Below, in pieces: positions 36,279 through 45,817 of a stretch of 64,000 nt of DNA (position 1 is its first letter; every line of letters begins with the position of its first letter). The notes beneath the pieces were generated by a model that worked only from the letters and a program-made list of their open reading frames with translations, had not been told where the DNA came from and ran no database searches. This stretch comes from an uncultured Colwellia sp. (GTDB taxonomy: Bacteria > Pseudomonadota > Gammaproteobacteria > Enterobacterales > Alteromonadaceae): assembly GCA_913063325.1 (NCBI GenBank), contig CAJXYE010000013.1, positions 1-64,000 of the forward strand. Direction: 5' to 3'. Both the position numbers and the translations under genes were made by a program.

Positions 36279-39182
36279 ATGAGCATGATTAAAACGAATA
36301 AAAACGGGAGTAATTTTATCGGCAATAAAGTTATTGAAACCGAGAATAAATCGAGGCCATTTTATCAATATTTTTCTGCATACCTTATGGCAGCATTTCT
36401 ACTTGTTGTTGTTGCACTATCTTCTGGACTATTCATATTATCTCAACAAACTAAGTCATCTCAAGCGCTAATAACAGAACAGCTTCTACCGTTACAAGCG
36501 AAACTTTTGCAACAAGCCTACTTAATTAATACTAATAAGCTCATTGATGACATATTAAGAAATGGTAATGAGCATGACTTTATTAGCTTGCAACAAGCGC
36601 TTTTTCTACAAAGTGAAAAATTATCATCACTTAATCCTCAGTATAAAACGACTTATCAACAATGGTTTCGTAACAATATTATTACTACGAATCTAATTAC
36701 AGCTATTAAATCAAATCATGAAGATAATGAGTTATTAAAGAATAAAGTATTAATTCAACTTGATACTTTACTTGATAGCATAAAAATACAATTACGTAGT
36801 CTGAAAACCACCTCTGACCATGCCATCCTATTATCTCAAGTAGAACGCCAACTAGCTAACATTGTGGCAATGCTTAATCCCTTGAGTTTACAAACTCCAC
36901 TTGCAACCTTTGAGCAACTAAATAATCAAATTGATGCAGCTTTGATGACTGATTACTCAAAAAAACTGGCTAATCAGCAATATGAAAGCCAAAGAATGGC
37001 TGATATTGTCAGAGACTTTATTCGTTTTGAAGACATGATATTAAAAAGTAAAATATTATCTAAATGGCAAAAAAAATTGCAGTTAATGCATGACTATCAA
37101 CAACAACTTGTTGCTCAAAAATTGCAGTTGAAAAATATTTTTGATGATTTATCACACCATATAAAAAGTGAAAATTCACCAAATAGTGATGATGTAATAA
37201 CTAATGCACAGGTCAAATCGGCAAGCCAATTATCCCTATGGATATTTGTTTTATTTTCTTTTACCTTGACCTGTGTTGCTGGATTGCTTTGGTTAACTCG
37301 AAGACGTATCAAATCTCTTAGTCAACGAGCGGCTACTTTTGTTGAACAGACTTTAAATAATGAGCAACCCTCATTACTAACTCAAAGCGAAGGTGATTTT
37401 TATGGTGCTGAATTTGAGTTGTTAGTTAAAAAAATACAAGATATAAATTCTCGTCATTATAGCGAGTTGGAATTCCTAACGTTGGCCGAAGAAAATCAGG
37501 AGCTAGAAGAAAAAATTATTAAAGGTAACGTTAATAAGGAGCAATTAAAACGTGAACTGGAGTTAGTTGAGTTTAACGCTTTTTCAAAATCAGAGTCACA
37601 ATTATTACTTGAGCAACAGCGTTGTAAAGCACTTTATGTAGGCGCTATAAAGCAATTAGTATTATTAGGAAGTGGCGCAGTTACCACAATAAGTACAGAC
37701 AGTGAAGATAGCGTGAGCACTGAGAGTAATTATTTATATTATGCTCATCTTCAAGGTCGAGATTTAGTAAGAAAATTGAGACAAGCGAGTTGTTATCGAT
37801 ACTTACAAAGTAGTGATGCAGTACTGACGTTAAGTGATATAAACCTTGCTGCTCATATACAAGGAATTTTATTTAATTTAGGCAATAAATTATTTATTTG
37901 TAAAAATAAAATATTGTTGACCATTGATGACAAAATTCTTACCGAGGCTCACCTAGATGCAGAGTTATTTTCTGAACTGCTTAGAGTTTTTATCAGACTG
38001 TTATTCTCTCAACAAACGGATATACAGTTAACGTTAAGCTTAACCCTGGTTGATAAAAATAATGGTCAACAAAAAATATCTTTTCGTGGTGAAATTCAAA
38101 GTAAAGGTAGAACAGTACCATTGCCAGAATCACTACAAACTTTTAATGATGAAAGCTCGAAGCAAAGTGAACTAGGCGATTACTTTAACACCTTATTACG
38201 ATATCAGCACGGTGAGGATGTTAACAGAAAAGTCACAGATAATGGCTACCAGCTTAGTTTTACTCTACCGCTAGCGATTACTTGCAATCAGCAAGAACAA
38301 GGTTATCCTATACTGTCATTTCCGGGGCATTTAGCTGATATTGAAAAAATTCGTGTAAAGTTATCTGCTAAATATATTTCTATGCCTATCGAAGTATTGC
38401 TTGGTGTAAAGTCACCTGAAAAATATCAGCGCTTGCAACAATTATTGCAAAGTATGGGATTACAAATTACCTTTGTTACCTGCGAGCGGATGTTACAAAA
38501 AAGATGGAGAAGTGGTCGTTTTGCTGTGTTGATGACAGAATTAGATTGTCAGCCTTTCACGACTTTTATTATTGATGAAAATGAGCAACCTTCTGATCGA
38601 GTAGCCTTAGCACGAGGCGTTTTTAAGTTAATAAATGCTGTAGATATTAGCCAAAAAACAGTTGGATATTCTCACTGGATTACTGGACAGTTAAATGCTC
38701 AAAGTGCCGTAAGTGAATTAACAACGATAATGTTGCCATGGATAAAAGAACAAAAGAGTGAGAGTGTACTCTTTACCAAAGTAACTCGTGCTAATGTTAC
38801 TGAAGAGCATATTAATGCGGAAATCTTAGCAGAAAAACCATCAGCAAGTTTCAATTTTGAGCGCTATATAAAACATCAAGGCTCTGTTGAATTAGCTATT
38901 TTTATGATCCAAGAATATACTACCGAAAATACCTTGTTGGTTGAACAGTTATGCCAAGAATTTAAGGATAATAATACTAAAAAAATTGAGGTGACTATCC
39001 AAAAATTATTGGTTAATAGTCAAATACTCGCAGCAGAAAATTTATTGAATCTATGCCAGGCTTGGCGAAAATTACTGACTACTCAAGCAGTAGATAGCAG
39101 TGATAAAGTACAAATAAGTTTATTGTCTGAAACAAAAGAAGCGGTACAAAATATCAAACAGTATGCTGATTTGGTCGCCTAA
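36279..39182 (+). CDS. Degenerate hybrid histidine kinase-like membrane protein (TorS-like architecture)
   Basis: A 967-residue protein. Two membrane helices (about 33-55 and 317-338) enclose a ~260-residue periplasmic, helix-rich sensor region. The cytoplasmic part follows the order of a hybrid kinase: coiled coil (395-445), a DHp-like helix pair (about 450-515), an ATPase-like domain ending SFTLPL (about 517-668), a receiver-like domain (about 702-830) and an HPt-like four-helix domain (about 859-960). The phosphotransfer residues seem lost: Lys458 where DHp His is expected, Thr753 where the receiver Asp is expected, Gln908 where HPt His is expected (QKLLVNSQILAA against H-x-L-K-G-...-G-A). 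No N, G1 or G2 box is evident. This is an alignment by eye. Role unknown; perhaps a scaffold or allosteric partner of another kinase. Confidence 0.6.
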   Translation: MSMIKTNKNGSNFIGNKVIETENKSRPFYQYFSAYLMAAFLLVVVALSSGLFILSQQTKSSQALITEQLLPLQAKLLQQAYLINTNKLIDDILRNGNEHDFISLQQALFLQSEKLSSLNPQYKTTYQQWFRNNIITTNLITAIKSNHEDNELLKNKVLIQLDTLLDSIKIQLRSLKTTSDHAILLSQVERQLANIVAMLNPLSLQTPLATFEQLNNQIDAALMTDYSKKLANQQYESQRMADIVRDFIRFEDMILKSKILSKWQKKLQLMHDYQQQLVAQKLQLKNIFDDLSHHIKSENSPNSDDVITNAQVKSASQLSLWIFVLFSFTLTCVAGLLWLTRRRIKSLSQRAATFVEQTLNNEQPSLLTQSEGDFYGAEFELLVKKIQDINSRHYSELEFLTLAEENQELEEKIIKGNVNKEQLKRELELVEFNAFSKSESQLLLEQQRCKALYVGAIKQLVLLGSGAVTTISTDSEDSVSTESNYLYYAHLQGRDLVRKLRQASCYRYLQSSDAVLTLSDINLAAHIQGILFNLGNKLFICKNKILLTIDDKILTEAHLDAELFSELLRVFIRLLFSQQTDIQLTLSLTLVDKNNGQQKISFRGEIQSKGRTVPLPESLQTFNDESSKQSELGDYFNTLLRYQHGEDVNRKVTDNGYQLSFTLPLAITCNQQEQGYPILSFPGHLADIEKIRVKLSAKYISMPIEVLLGVKSPEKYQRLQQLLQSMGLQITFVTCERMLQKRWRSGRFAVLMTELDCQPFTTFIIDENEQPSDRVALARGVFKLINAVDISQKTVGYSHWITGQLNAQSAVSELTTIMLPWIKEQKSESVLFTKVTRANVTEEHINAEILAEKPSASFNFERYIKHQGSVELAIFMIQEYTTENTLLVEQLCQEFKDNNTKKIEVTIQKLLVNSQILAAENLLNLCQAWRKLLTTQAVDSSDKVQISLLSETKEAVQNIKQYADLVA

Positions 39183-39222
39183 TTTATTGAGTCGATTCAT
39201 TTAAAAGCTTTTAGGGATTATC

Positions 39223-39426
39223 TTGAATAACAAAAATCAAATAAAGTTAACTGATAGCCCATGTGTGCGTAATTGCTGCTTAGATGGTGATGATCTTTGC
39301 TTAGGGTGTTTTCGTTACATTGATGAGATAATCGCTTGGCGAGGTTACTCGAGTGAAGAAAAGCAGCAAGTGACGGTTTTGTGCCAAGAAAGGCGCGAAA
39401 AAAACCAGAATAAACCAAACAGCTAG
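39223..39426 (+). CDS. DUF1289 family protein
   Basis: A 67-residue protein with the DUF1289 cysteine pattern: SPCVRNCCLDGDDLCLGCFR, then the EIIAWRGYSSEEK segment. Members are small cytoplasmic Cys-rich proteins, likely metal-binding, of unclear function. The only start is a TTG at 39223, supported by AGGGAT seven bases upstream. It lies 40 bases after the degenerate kinase gene and could be co-transcribed with it. Confidence 0.85.
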   Translation: MNNKNQIKLTDSPCVRNCCLDGDDLCLGCFRYIDEIIAWRGYSSEEKQQVTVLCQERREKNQNKPNS

Positions 39427-39515
39427 GGTATGTAGTAGATACGTTACTGCATACCTTTACTGAAATATAAGCTCTGCCAATTGAATTAATAATCGAACTT
39501 AAAAAAGGACTTTTT

Positions 39516-40037
39516 GTGATTAATAAGAAAACACTGAAATCAATACTCACCTTTACCGAGAACCAGCATGCAGCGCCTAGTTTTTTTGCTATTTATATTC
39601 TTACTTGGCTTGTTTGGCATAATCAGCTACTTGTTGATTTGATTAATGCCCAAGGCGATTTTTTCACGAAAGTATCAACCTCTTTAACGTCGTTTGAAGA
39701 AAATCAATATCTAGTCGTGCTCTTGTTAACTTGCATCATTTTTCTTGGTCGTTTGATGTTCAATTATATTAGCTTTAAATCTAGAGAGCTTTTAAATTCA
39801 GCGGATGATGATTTTGCTAATGCGCGAGACGATCAAAAGTTTGCTAAAAATAGCGATGTTGCTAATATCATGACTGTGCTGACCAAAACTAAGCAGCAGC
39901 TGGTAGAGAGTAAAGCAAAAGAGAAAAAAGCAACATCAGAAAAAAATGATGCGATAAGAAACTTATTAAAACTTCAACATGAGCTAGACGAAGCTAGAGC
40001 CGATATTGAAATGTTCAATAAAGTAAAAGCCAGCTAA
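39516..40037 (+). CDS. Membrane protein with C-terminal coiled coil, unknown function
   Basis: A 173-residue protein with two membrane helices (about 21-41 and 65-83, the latter YLVVLLLTCIIFLGRLMFNYI). A cytoplasmic, charged tail ends in a coiled coil (KTKQQLVESKAKEKKATSEKN region, about 122-170). I do not recognise a family. The start is GTG at 39516 with AAGGA eight bases upstream. A near-perfect palindrome at 40050-40081 follows the stop and probably ends transcription from both sides. Confidence 0.6.
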   Translation: MINKKTLKSILTFTENQHAAPSFFAIYILTWLVWHNQLLVDLINAQGDFFTKVSTSLTSFEENQYLVVLLLTCIIFLGRLMFNYISFKSRELLNSADDDFANARDDQKFAKNSDVANIMTVLTKTKQQLVESKAKEKKATSEKNDAIRNLLKLQHELDEARADIEMFNKVKAS

Positions 40038-40049
40038 TACCTTGGGTAT

Positions 40050-40081
40050 AACCATTCTGATTTAGCTAAATTAGAATGGTT
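40050..40081. terminator. Palindromic terminator between convergent genes
   Basis: A 32-bp near-perfect palindrome with arms AACCATTCTGATTTAG / CTAAATTAGAATGGTT (one mismatch). It lies between the membrane coiled-coil gene and queG. It is preceded by CTTGGGTAT, a motif also seen at 53297-53305, so it may be part of a repeat. Confidence 0.55.
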
Positions 40082-40085
40082 TGGG

Positions 40086-41288
40086 TTAAGCATCCCTAGT
40101 CAGACCTTTTTCAACTGAGCGGATCAAGCGTAGTGTTAATCTATGGTTTTGTGCTTGCTCTGCGGCAACTTTATCACTCAACATTTTCTTAGTATTCTGT
40201 TGCGTGAGTGCCCAGTTAATATGTTCAACAACAAGCTCACTTGCCTCGGATAATCTTTCGGTTAATGCCGCCACAATACTATCACTATAAGGAGCATTAC
40301 CTAAGGCGACTGCAATATTACGTAGCCAACTTTGAAAACCAATACGCCTAATTGGTGACCCTTGCAAGGTATTAAGAAAGTAATCTTCTGACCACGCGAA
40401 TAATTCAAGTAAGCTGATATCATCAAGGTTATTTCTTGCCTGAAAGTCATCAACAAGGCTGAGCTTAGCGTATTTATTCCAAGGACAAATGAGTTGGCAA
40501 TCATCACAACCATAAATACGATTACCCATTAAAGGTCTTAACTCTTCGGGTATGGCATCGGGTGATTCAATAGTGAAGTAAGAAATGCACCTTCTAGCAT
40601 CAACAGTATAAGGCTCGACTATCGCCTTGGTCGGGCAAATTTTAATGCAGGCGACACAAGTACCACAATCATTGCTCTTAGTCTCTGTTTCAATAGCCTT
40701 AATCGCATTAACACTATATTCATTGCTACTTACTGGTAGCGGAATATCAACAAAGAGTTCACCAAGAAAAAACCATGAGCCGGCTTCTTTATTAATTAAT
40801 AATGTATGCTTTCCGGCCCAGCCTAAGCCAGCTTTTTCTGCTAGTGGTCTTTCCATTACCGGCGCTGAATCAACAAATGGACGGCAATTAAAATCACTGC
40901 AATGTTCGGCTATTTTTTTGCCTAATTGCTGTAAGCGTTTACGCATTAATTTATGATAATCACGGCCTAATGCATATCGGCTGATATACGCTTTATTTTT
41001 ATCTTTTAGAATGCTCGAAAACTTAGCATTTTGTGGTAGGTAATCTAAACGTACGCTTATTACTCTAATGGTACCGGGCACTAATTCTGCAGGTCTAGCA
41101 CGCATTAAACCATGGCGCGCCATATAATCCATATTGCCGTGGTAATTATTGGATAACCAACGTTCTAATACACTTTCATGAGCTGATAAGTCAATATCAC
41201 TAATGCCTAGATCAGAGAAACCCAATTCTCTTCCCCAACATTTTATTTTTTCAGCTAATTCTTGATAGTTGATAGGAGACATTGTCAT
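40086..41288 (-). CDS. queG: Epoxyqueuosine reductase QueG
   Basis: A 400-residue cobalamin- and iron-sulfur-dependent enzyme that reduces epoxyqueuosine to queuosine in tRNA, the last step of the pathway. Two 4Fe-4S sites are visible: CGTCVACIKICPTKAI and CDDCQLICPWNK. The catalytic region RPFVDSAPVMERPLAEKAGLG-like segment (about 140-165) includes the conserved Asp. The C-terminal HEAT-like repeat is present (AVALGNAPYSDSIVAAL). In many gammaproteobacteria queG is next to nnr and tsaE; here it is divergent from tsaE across 694 bp without nnr. Confidence 0.94.
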   Translation of the reverse strand: MTMSPINYQELAEKIKCWGRELGFSDLGISDIDLSAHESVLERWLSNNYHGNMDYMARHGLMRARPAELVPGTIRVISVRLDYLPQNAKFSSILKDKNKAYISRYALGRDYHKLMRKRLQQLGKKIAEHCSDFNCRPFVDSAPVMERPLAEKAGLGWAGKHTLLINKEAGSWFFLGELFVDIPLPVSSNEYSVNAIKAIETETKSNDCGTCVACIKICPTKAIVEPYTVDARRCISYFTIESPDAIPEELRPLMGNRIYGCDDCQLICPWNKYAKLSLVDDFQARNNLDDISLLELFAWSEDYFLNTLQGSPIRRIGFQSWLRNIAVALGNAPYSDSIVAALTERLSEASELVVEHINWALTQQNTKKMLSDKVAAEQAQNHRLTLRLIRSVEKGLTRDA

Positions 41289-41982
41289 AAAATAAAGTCG
41301 ACTTCGGCTCGTTTGTGGAGCCCATTGATAGAGGTTATCGTGATAACCATTAAATTATCAGCAAGTTTATCACAAAAGGTGCATGTGGCATCAGTACATA
41401 GCCTTATACCAATTTGATTAAATTTCTTCCCTACTCAGAGCTTTACTCGATGTTCAATAACAAGGCAAATTCGTTTCGGTTTAGTCACTCTAAATCAAAT
41501 GAATTTAACGAAGTTAGTGGGCGTCGAGTAAGCTCCCAAGGGCGAGTACCTAATAAAAGGCAAAGGCTTATATGCAGCGTTATTGATTTCGAGAAGGGAA
41601 TAACCACTCTCGTCAATCAATGCCTTGCCTTTAAGCCTTTTAATTCTCGCTGAGTGGGAAAGAACTTAATCAACTTGGTATTACCAAATCTTGATAAACG
41701 CAGTGAATGTTGCGCGATGTCAAGATATGGTAATGTATTAGGTTAAGCCGAGTGTAAATGTATAGATTATTAATAACTCAGATAAGACAGCTGTGGCTTT
41801 GGCAATATGGGTTATGAATTAAGTAGAATTTATAATGCAAAAGAGCAATAATTTTAGCCAAGATGCTTGGCAGCATATATTCACAGCGCTGTAGCTGATA
41901 ATATAGCCAATAAGAATGGTCAGTGTGAATGCATTCTGTCATTAACATCCTAACGTAATCGAAATAAGCATAGAAAATCAAA
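41289..41982. other. 694-bp divergent interval between queG and tsaE
   Basis: Contains a 274-bp inverted-repeat element (41407-41680) and about 300 bp of AT-rich DNA before tsaE. The small reading frames here (41414-41653 plus, 41778-42026 minus) lie in the repeat or have no support. The gene nnr, usually next to tsaE, is absent. Confidence 0.6.
41407..41680. repeat. 274-bp inverted-repeat element, copy 1
   Basis: Starts TACCAATTTGATTAAATTTC and ends ...CTTAATCAACTTGGTA. The ends are inverted copies over about 30 bases with a few differences. A second copy at 57532-57794 is nearly identical apart from an 11-base length difference near the middle and scattered substitutions. No transposase is inside. 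Most likely a MITE-type mobile element. Confidence 0.8.
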
Positions 41983-42471
41983 ATGAAGCAATTAGAATAT
42001 TTTTTACCTGATGAAGCGGCCACCATTGCTATTGGTTCTGGCTTGGCAGAAGTTCTGAAAAGTGCAACAGTTCAACAATCATTAGTCGTTTATCTTAACG
42101 GTGATTTAGGTGCAGGTAAAACTACCCTTACCCGAGGTTTTGTAAGAGGTATGGGACACGTAGGCAATGTAAAAAGCCCTACGTACACCTTAGTTGAACC
42201 CTATGAGTTAGCTAACTGGCGAATATTTCATTTTGATTTATATCGTCTTGCTGATGCCGAAGAATTAGAATACATGGGTATAAGGGATTATTTTAATAAT
42301 GACTGTTGCTGCTTTATTGAATGGCCAGAAAAAGGTACTGGGCTATTGGCTAAAGCGGATTTAATCATTAATATAGTTTATCAAGATGAACAAAGAATCA
42401 TCGAGCTGCAAGCAGAGTCTGATCATGGTGAACAAGTCATGACAGAGCTTGCACAAATTATAAAGTTATAA
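41983..42471 (+). CDS. tsaE: tRNA threonylcarbamoyladenosine synthesis ATPase TsaE
   Basis: A 162-residue P-loop ATPase with Walker A GDLGAGKTTLTRGF, the conserved SPTYTLVEPYE segment, HFDLYRLADAEELEYMG and CFIEWPEKG. It works with TsaB, TsaC and TsaD to make t6A37 in ANN-decoding tRNAs. First gene of the long tsaE-amiB-mutL-miaA-hfq-hflX-hflK-hflC block. amiB follows after 17 bases. Confidence 0.95.
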   Translation: MKQLEYFLPDEAATIAIGSGLAEVLKSATVQQSLVVYLNGDLGAGKTTLTRGFVRGMGHVGNVKSPTYTLVEPYELANWRIFHFDLYRLADAEELEYMGIRDYFNNDCCCFIEWPEKGTGLLAKADLIINIVYQDEQRIIELQAESDHGEQVMTELAQIIKL

Positions 42472-42488
42472 AAAATTGGGGTAGTTGG

Positions 42489-43823
42489 ATGTATCGGAGA
42501 ATTCTCCTAGCGATTGTAAAGTTACGTACGTTAAGTTCACTTAGTGTTATTACTTTATCAATTTTATTTTCGGTGAGTACTTTTGCCGCCAATAGCATTG
42601 ATGGTATTCGTGTGTGGCCAGCGCCAGAGAATACGCGTATTGTTTTTGATGTTAAGCAAAAACCTGAATATAAGTACTTTACTCTTACTAATCCTAATCG
42701 TTTGGTTATTGATTTTGCCAATACAAAAAACACTGTAGCATTAAAGAATCTTGCTGGTAACGACCCTAGGGTTAAGCTTTTTCGTTCAAGCACGAAAAAA
42801 GGTAAGACTCGCTTGGTATTAGAATTAGCACAATCTTATCAACTCACCGTTTTCCCTCTAGCGCCCGCAGGTCAATACGGTCACCGATTAGTACTTGATT
42901 TGTATGATAAGAAATCAACTGCAAAAAGTAGTGTTAAAGATAAAAAGAATGTTGGCGATATTATCATCGGTGTTGTTGCTGGTCATGGTGGTGAAGACCC
43001 TGGCTCTATTGGCGGTAAAGGCACTTATGAAAAGCGCGTAACTTTAGCGATAGCAAAAAAATTAGAGAAACTGATTAATAAAGAAAAAGGCATGAAAGCG
43101 GTAATGATCCGAACGGGGGATTATTATGTTAATTTAAACCGCCGTACGAGTTTAGCACGAGAAAAAAATGTAGATTTTCTAGTTTCTATCCATGCAGATG
43201 CTTTTCATACGCCGAAGCCTAGTGGTGCCTCGGTATGGGTAGTGAAAAAGAGTAGAGCTGAGTCAGAGTTAGCTAAATGGCTTGTTAATAGAGAGAAAAA
43301 ATCAGAATTGCTTGGTGGTGGTGGTGGTGTAATTAAAAATACCTCAGATAGTCATTTAGCGTTAACCTTAGCAGATATGAGTAAGGAGCATTCTCTAGGC
43401 GTTAGTTTTGGTGTCGCTAATAACGTAATAAAAGAGCTTAAAAAAATCACCAAAATGCATAAGAAAACCCCTCAAAATGGTAATTTTGCTGTATTAAAGT
43501 CTTCAGACATCCCTTCTATTTTGGTTGAAACCGGTTTTATTTCTAATCATAGAGAAGAGAAAAATTTAACTTGGCCTAAACACCAGCAACGCCTAGCTAA
43601 TGCGATACATCAGGGAATTAAAAGCCACTTTTTAGCGCATCCATTAACGGGATCGTATTTTGCTTCGGTTGGCTATAAGAAGCATAAAGTACGCAGTGGC
43701 GAATCGCTATCCGTATTGGCTAAACGTTATAATATATCTATGACAAAGCTTAAATCTATTAATAACTTAAAGTCTAATTCTTTACAAATTGGCCAAACGT
43801 TAAAAATTCCCCGCACCGGATAA
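42489..43823 (+). CDS. amiB: N-acetylmuramoyl-L-alanine amidase AmiB with LysM
   Basis: A 444-residue periplasmic amidase that splits septal peptidoglycan. A signal peptide (about 1-34) is followed by an AMIN domain (about 35-135), the Amidase_3 catalytic domain (about 158-390), and a single LysM repeat at the C-terminus (HKVRSGESLSVLAKRYNIS ... LQIGQTLKIP). Zinc ligands are in GHGGEDPGS, YEKRVTLAIA and SIHADAF, and the catalytic Glu in ILVETGFISN. The usual Asp before GHGG is Val-Ala here. AmiB is normally activated by NlpD. It sits between tsaE and mutL, 6 bases before mutL. Confidence 0.93.
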   Translation: MYRRILLAIVKLRTLSSLSVITLSILFSVSTFAANSIDGIRVWPAPENTRIVFDVKQKPEYKYFTLTNPNRLVIDFANTKNTVALKNLAGNDPRVKLFRSSTKKGKTRLVLELAQSYQLTVFPLAPAGQYGHRLVLDLYDKKSTAKSSVKDKKNVGDIIIGVVAGHGGEDPGSIGGKGTYEKRVTLAIAKKLEKLINKEKGMKAVMIRTGDYYVNLNRRTSLAREKNVDFLVSIHADAFHTPKPSGASVWVVKKSRAESELAKWLVNREKKSELLGGGGGVIKNTSDSHLALTLADMSKEHSLGVSFGVANNVIKELKKITKMHKKTPQNGNFAVLKSSDIPSILVETGFISNHREEKNLTWPKHQQRLANAIHQGIKSHFLAHPLTGSYFASVGYKKHKVRSGESLSVLAKRYNISMTKLKSINNLKSNSLQIGQTLKIPRTG

Positions 43824-43829
43824 GTCCCT

Positions 43830-45791
43830 ATGAGTATTTCTATATTACCTGCACGCTTGGCTAACCAAATTGCCGCTGGTGAAGTGGTCGAACGGCCAGC
43901 ATCAGTTATCAAAGAGCTGATTGAAAATAGTTTAGATGCAGGTGCAACATCAATTTACATTGATGTTGATAAAGGCGGTATAAAAAAAATAAAAATTACT
44001 GATAATGGTCATGGCATTGTTAAAGATGAATTAACCTTGGCATTAAGCCGGCATGCAACCAGTAAAATTAAAAACTTGAGTGACTTAGAGGCTATTGATA
44101 GCTTAGGCTTTCGTGGTGAAGCATTAGCCAGTATAAGTTCGGTTGCCCGATTGACGTTAACTTCTAAACCCAAGGCACAAGCAACTGCTTGGCAAGCGAT
44201 TGCCGAAGGTCGTGATATGTCAGTCAATATAAAGCCGGCTGCTCATCCCGACGGCACAAGTATTGAAGTACTCGATTTATTTTTTAATACACCCGCTAGA
44301 CGAAAGTTCTTACGGACAGAAAAAACAGAATTTAATCATATTGATGAAGTGGTACGCCGTATTGCACTTGCCCACTTTGAAGTGAGCTTCATTTTAACGC
44401 ATAACGGTAATACTGTTCGCCAATACCGTATGGCGAGTACGCATGCACAATCTACTAAACGTGTTGCCATGGTTTGTGGTCCAAAGTTTATTGAACATGC
44501 TGTTGAGGTCGATTGTCCACATGACAGTATGACGCTATCGGGTTGGCTAGCAAAACCGAGCTTCTCACGTAGTCAAAATGATCTTTGTTATAGTTATGTC
44601 AATGGCCGAATGATGCGTGATAAATTAATTAATCATGCTATTCGTCAAGCGTATGCCGATTTACTACCACCGGATACTTACCCAGCTTTTGTACTGTTTT
44701 TACAACTCGACCATCGAGAAGTGGATGTCAATGTTCATCCATCTAAACATGAAGTACGTTTTCATCAAAGTCGCTATGTGCATGACTTTATTTATTCGGT
44801 TTGTCATAAAGCATTGACGTCAGCATTAGCCGGCGAAGAACTCTTTATTGCACCGGATAGTGACCTTGCGTTAGCACCTGAGCAATCCTATTCCTCTATT
44901 GATAAAAATGAAATACAAGCCGGTAATTCAACAGCGACTAGTAATTCATCAGCAAACTATCAGCGTGCGGATTATGTTAGACCATTGCAGCATGTGAATG
45001 ATGTGAAGAATAGTCAATCGAGTTATGGTTATAGTGGCAATACTCAGCCATCAAAGTCTACAGGCATTTCCCCTATTGCAGCAACTAACTATCAAAGCTT
45101 GATGACACCTGATACTGATGCTTCAACGCAGGAGATTTTTTCCAGTGACTCTAAGGTCGAAGTTACGCAGGAGAGCGATATTTTGGGCCTAAGCTCTGCT
45201 CACGACAATATTGTATTAAGCATACATCAACCAGGTTATGCACTTTGTAAATTGGCAAGTGGGGTGAGAGTTTTATCACTTTTTAAGTTAGCAAAAAATA
45301 CTTACAGTAAACTTGTCGCACAGAGCTGGAAAAAGAAAACTCAGCAAGCCGATTCTGTCATCGAAGGTTTGGTCAGTCAGCCCTTGCTATTACCGGTAAT
45401 GTTAACGCTTTCTGAGCAACAACTAAACTTGGCTTTAATGGAACAAGAAACCTTGACAATAGCGGGTATTATTTTTGTTGAGCAAAGTAAAAATAAAATA
45501 CAAATCAGACAGTTTCCTGCGTTATTACGCGAGCAAGATGTGAGTCATGCATTCATTACTATTATTGATGAATTACTCAAAAAATCAGCTGTTAATGAGG
45601 GTGAGTCGCTAGATGAAGCAGACTTTCACCAAAGCCTCGGCTTGGCGATGGTTTCATCGCAATTTGATGAAACACAAACAGATATCCTGTTAAAATTATC
45701 GAAAAAATTGTTTAATGAACAACTTAGTCAACAATTACTCTTGAATTCTATCCCTCTTGACCTTACATCACATATTAAGCAGTTAGTTTAG
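43830..45791 (+). CDS. mutL: DNA mismatch repair protein MutL
   Basis: A 653-residue GHKL ATPase that links MutS recognition to strand removal. N-terminal ATPase motifs: [20 protein letters not shown] (motif I), DNGHGI (II), RHATSKI and [10 protein letters not shown] (III). A low-complexity linker (about 345-450, Ser/Asn/Gln-rich) precedes the C-terminal dimerisation domain. The endonuclease motif DQHAxxE of non-enteric MutL is not visible, as expected for a gammaproteobacterium with this type. The gene is 6 bases after amiB and 26 before miaA. Confidence 0.95.
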   Translation: MSISILPARLANQIAAGEVVERPASVIKELIENSLDAGATSIYIDVDKGGIKKIKITDNGHGIVKDELTLALSRHATSKIKNLSDLEAIDSLGFRGEALASISSVARLTLTSKPKAQATAWQAIAEGRDMSVNIKPAAHPDGTSIEVLDLFFNTPARRKFLRTEKTEFNHIDEVVRRIALAHFEVSFILTHNGNTVRQYRMASTHAQSTKRVAMVCGPKFIEHAVEVDCPHDSMTLSGWLAKPSFSRSQNDLCYSYVNGRMMRDKLINHAIRQAYADLLPPDTYPAFVLFLQLDHREVDVNVHPSKHEVRFHQSRYVHDFIYSVCHKALTSALAGEELFIAPDSDLALAPEQSYSSIDKNEIQAGNSTATSNSSANYQRADYVRPLQHVNDVKNSQSSYGYSGNTQPSKSTGISPIAATNYQSLMTPDTDASTQEIFSSDSKVEVTQESDILGLSSAHDNIVLSIHQPGYALCKLASGVRVLSLFKLAKNTYSKLVAQSWKKKTQQADSVIEGLVSQPLLLPVMLTLSEQQLNLALMEQETLTIAGIIFVEQSKNKIQIRQFPALLREQDVSHAFITIIDELLKKSAVNEGESLDEADFHQSLGLAMVSSQFDETQTDILLKLSKKLFNEQLSQQLLLNSIPLDLTSHIKQLV

Positions 45792-45817
45792 TTATTCTAA
45801 ATAAGAGTTAAGTATTC

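Noticed and set aside
39218-39550. 110-codon minus-strand frame over the DUF1289 gene
   Set aside because: Covers the DUF1289 gene and the start of the next gene on the other strand, both of which have ribosome binding sites and family or membrane features.
41414-41653. 79-codon open frame upstream of tsaE
   Set aside because: Lies entirely inside the inverted-repeat element that also occurs, non-coding, at 57532-57794.
41778-42026. 82-codon minus-strand frame overlapping the tsaE start
   Set aside because: Overlaps the certain tsaE start, no family, no ribosome binding site; tested as a possible nnr remnant but has no nnr motif.
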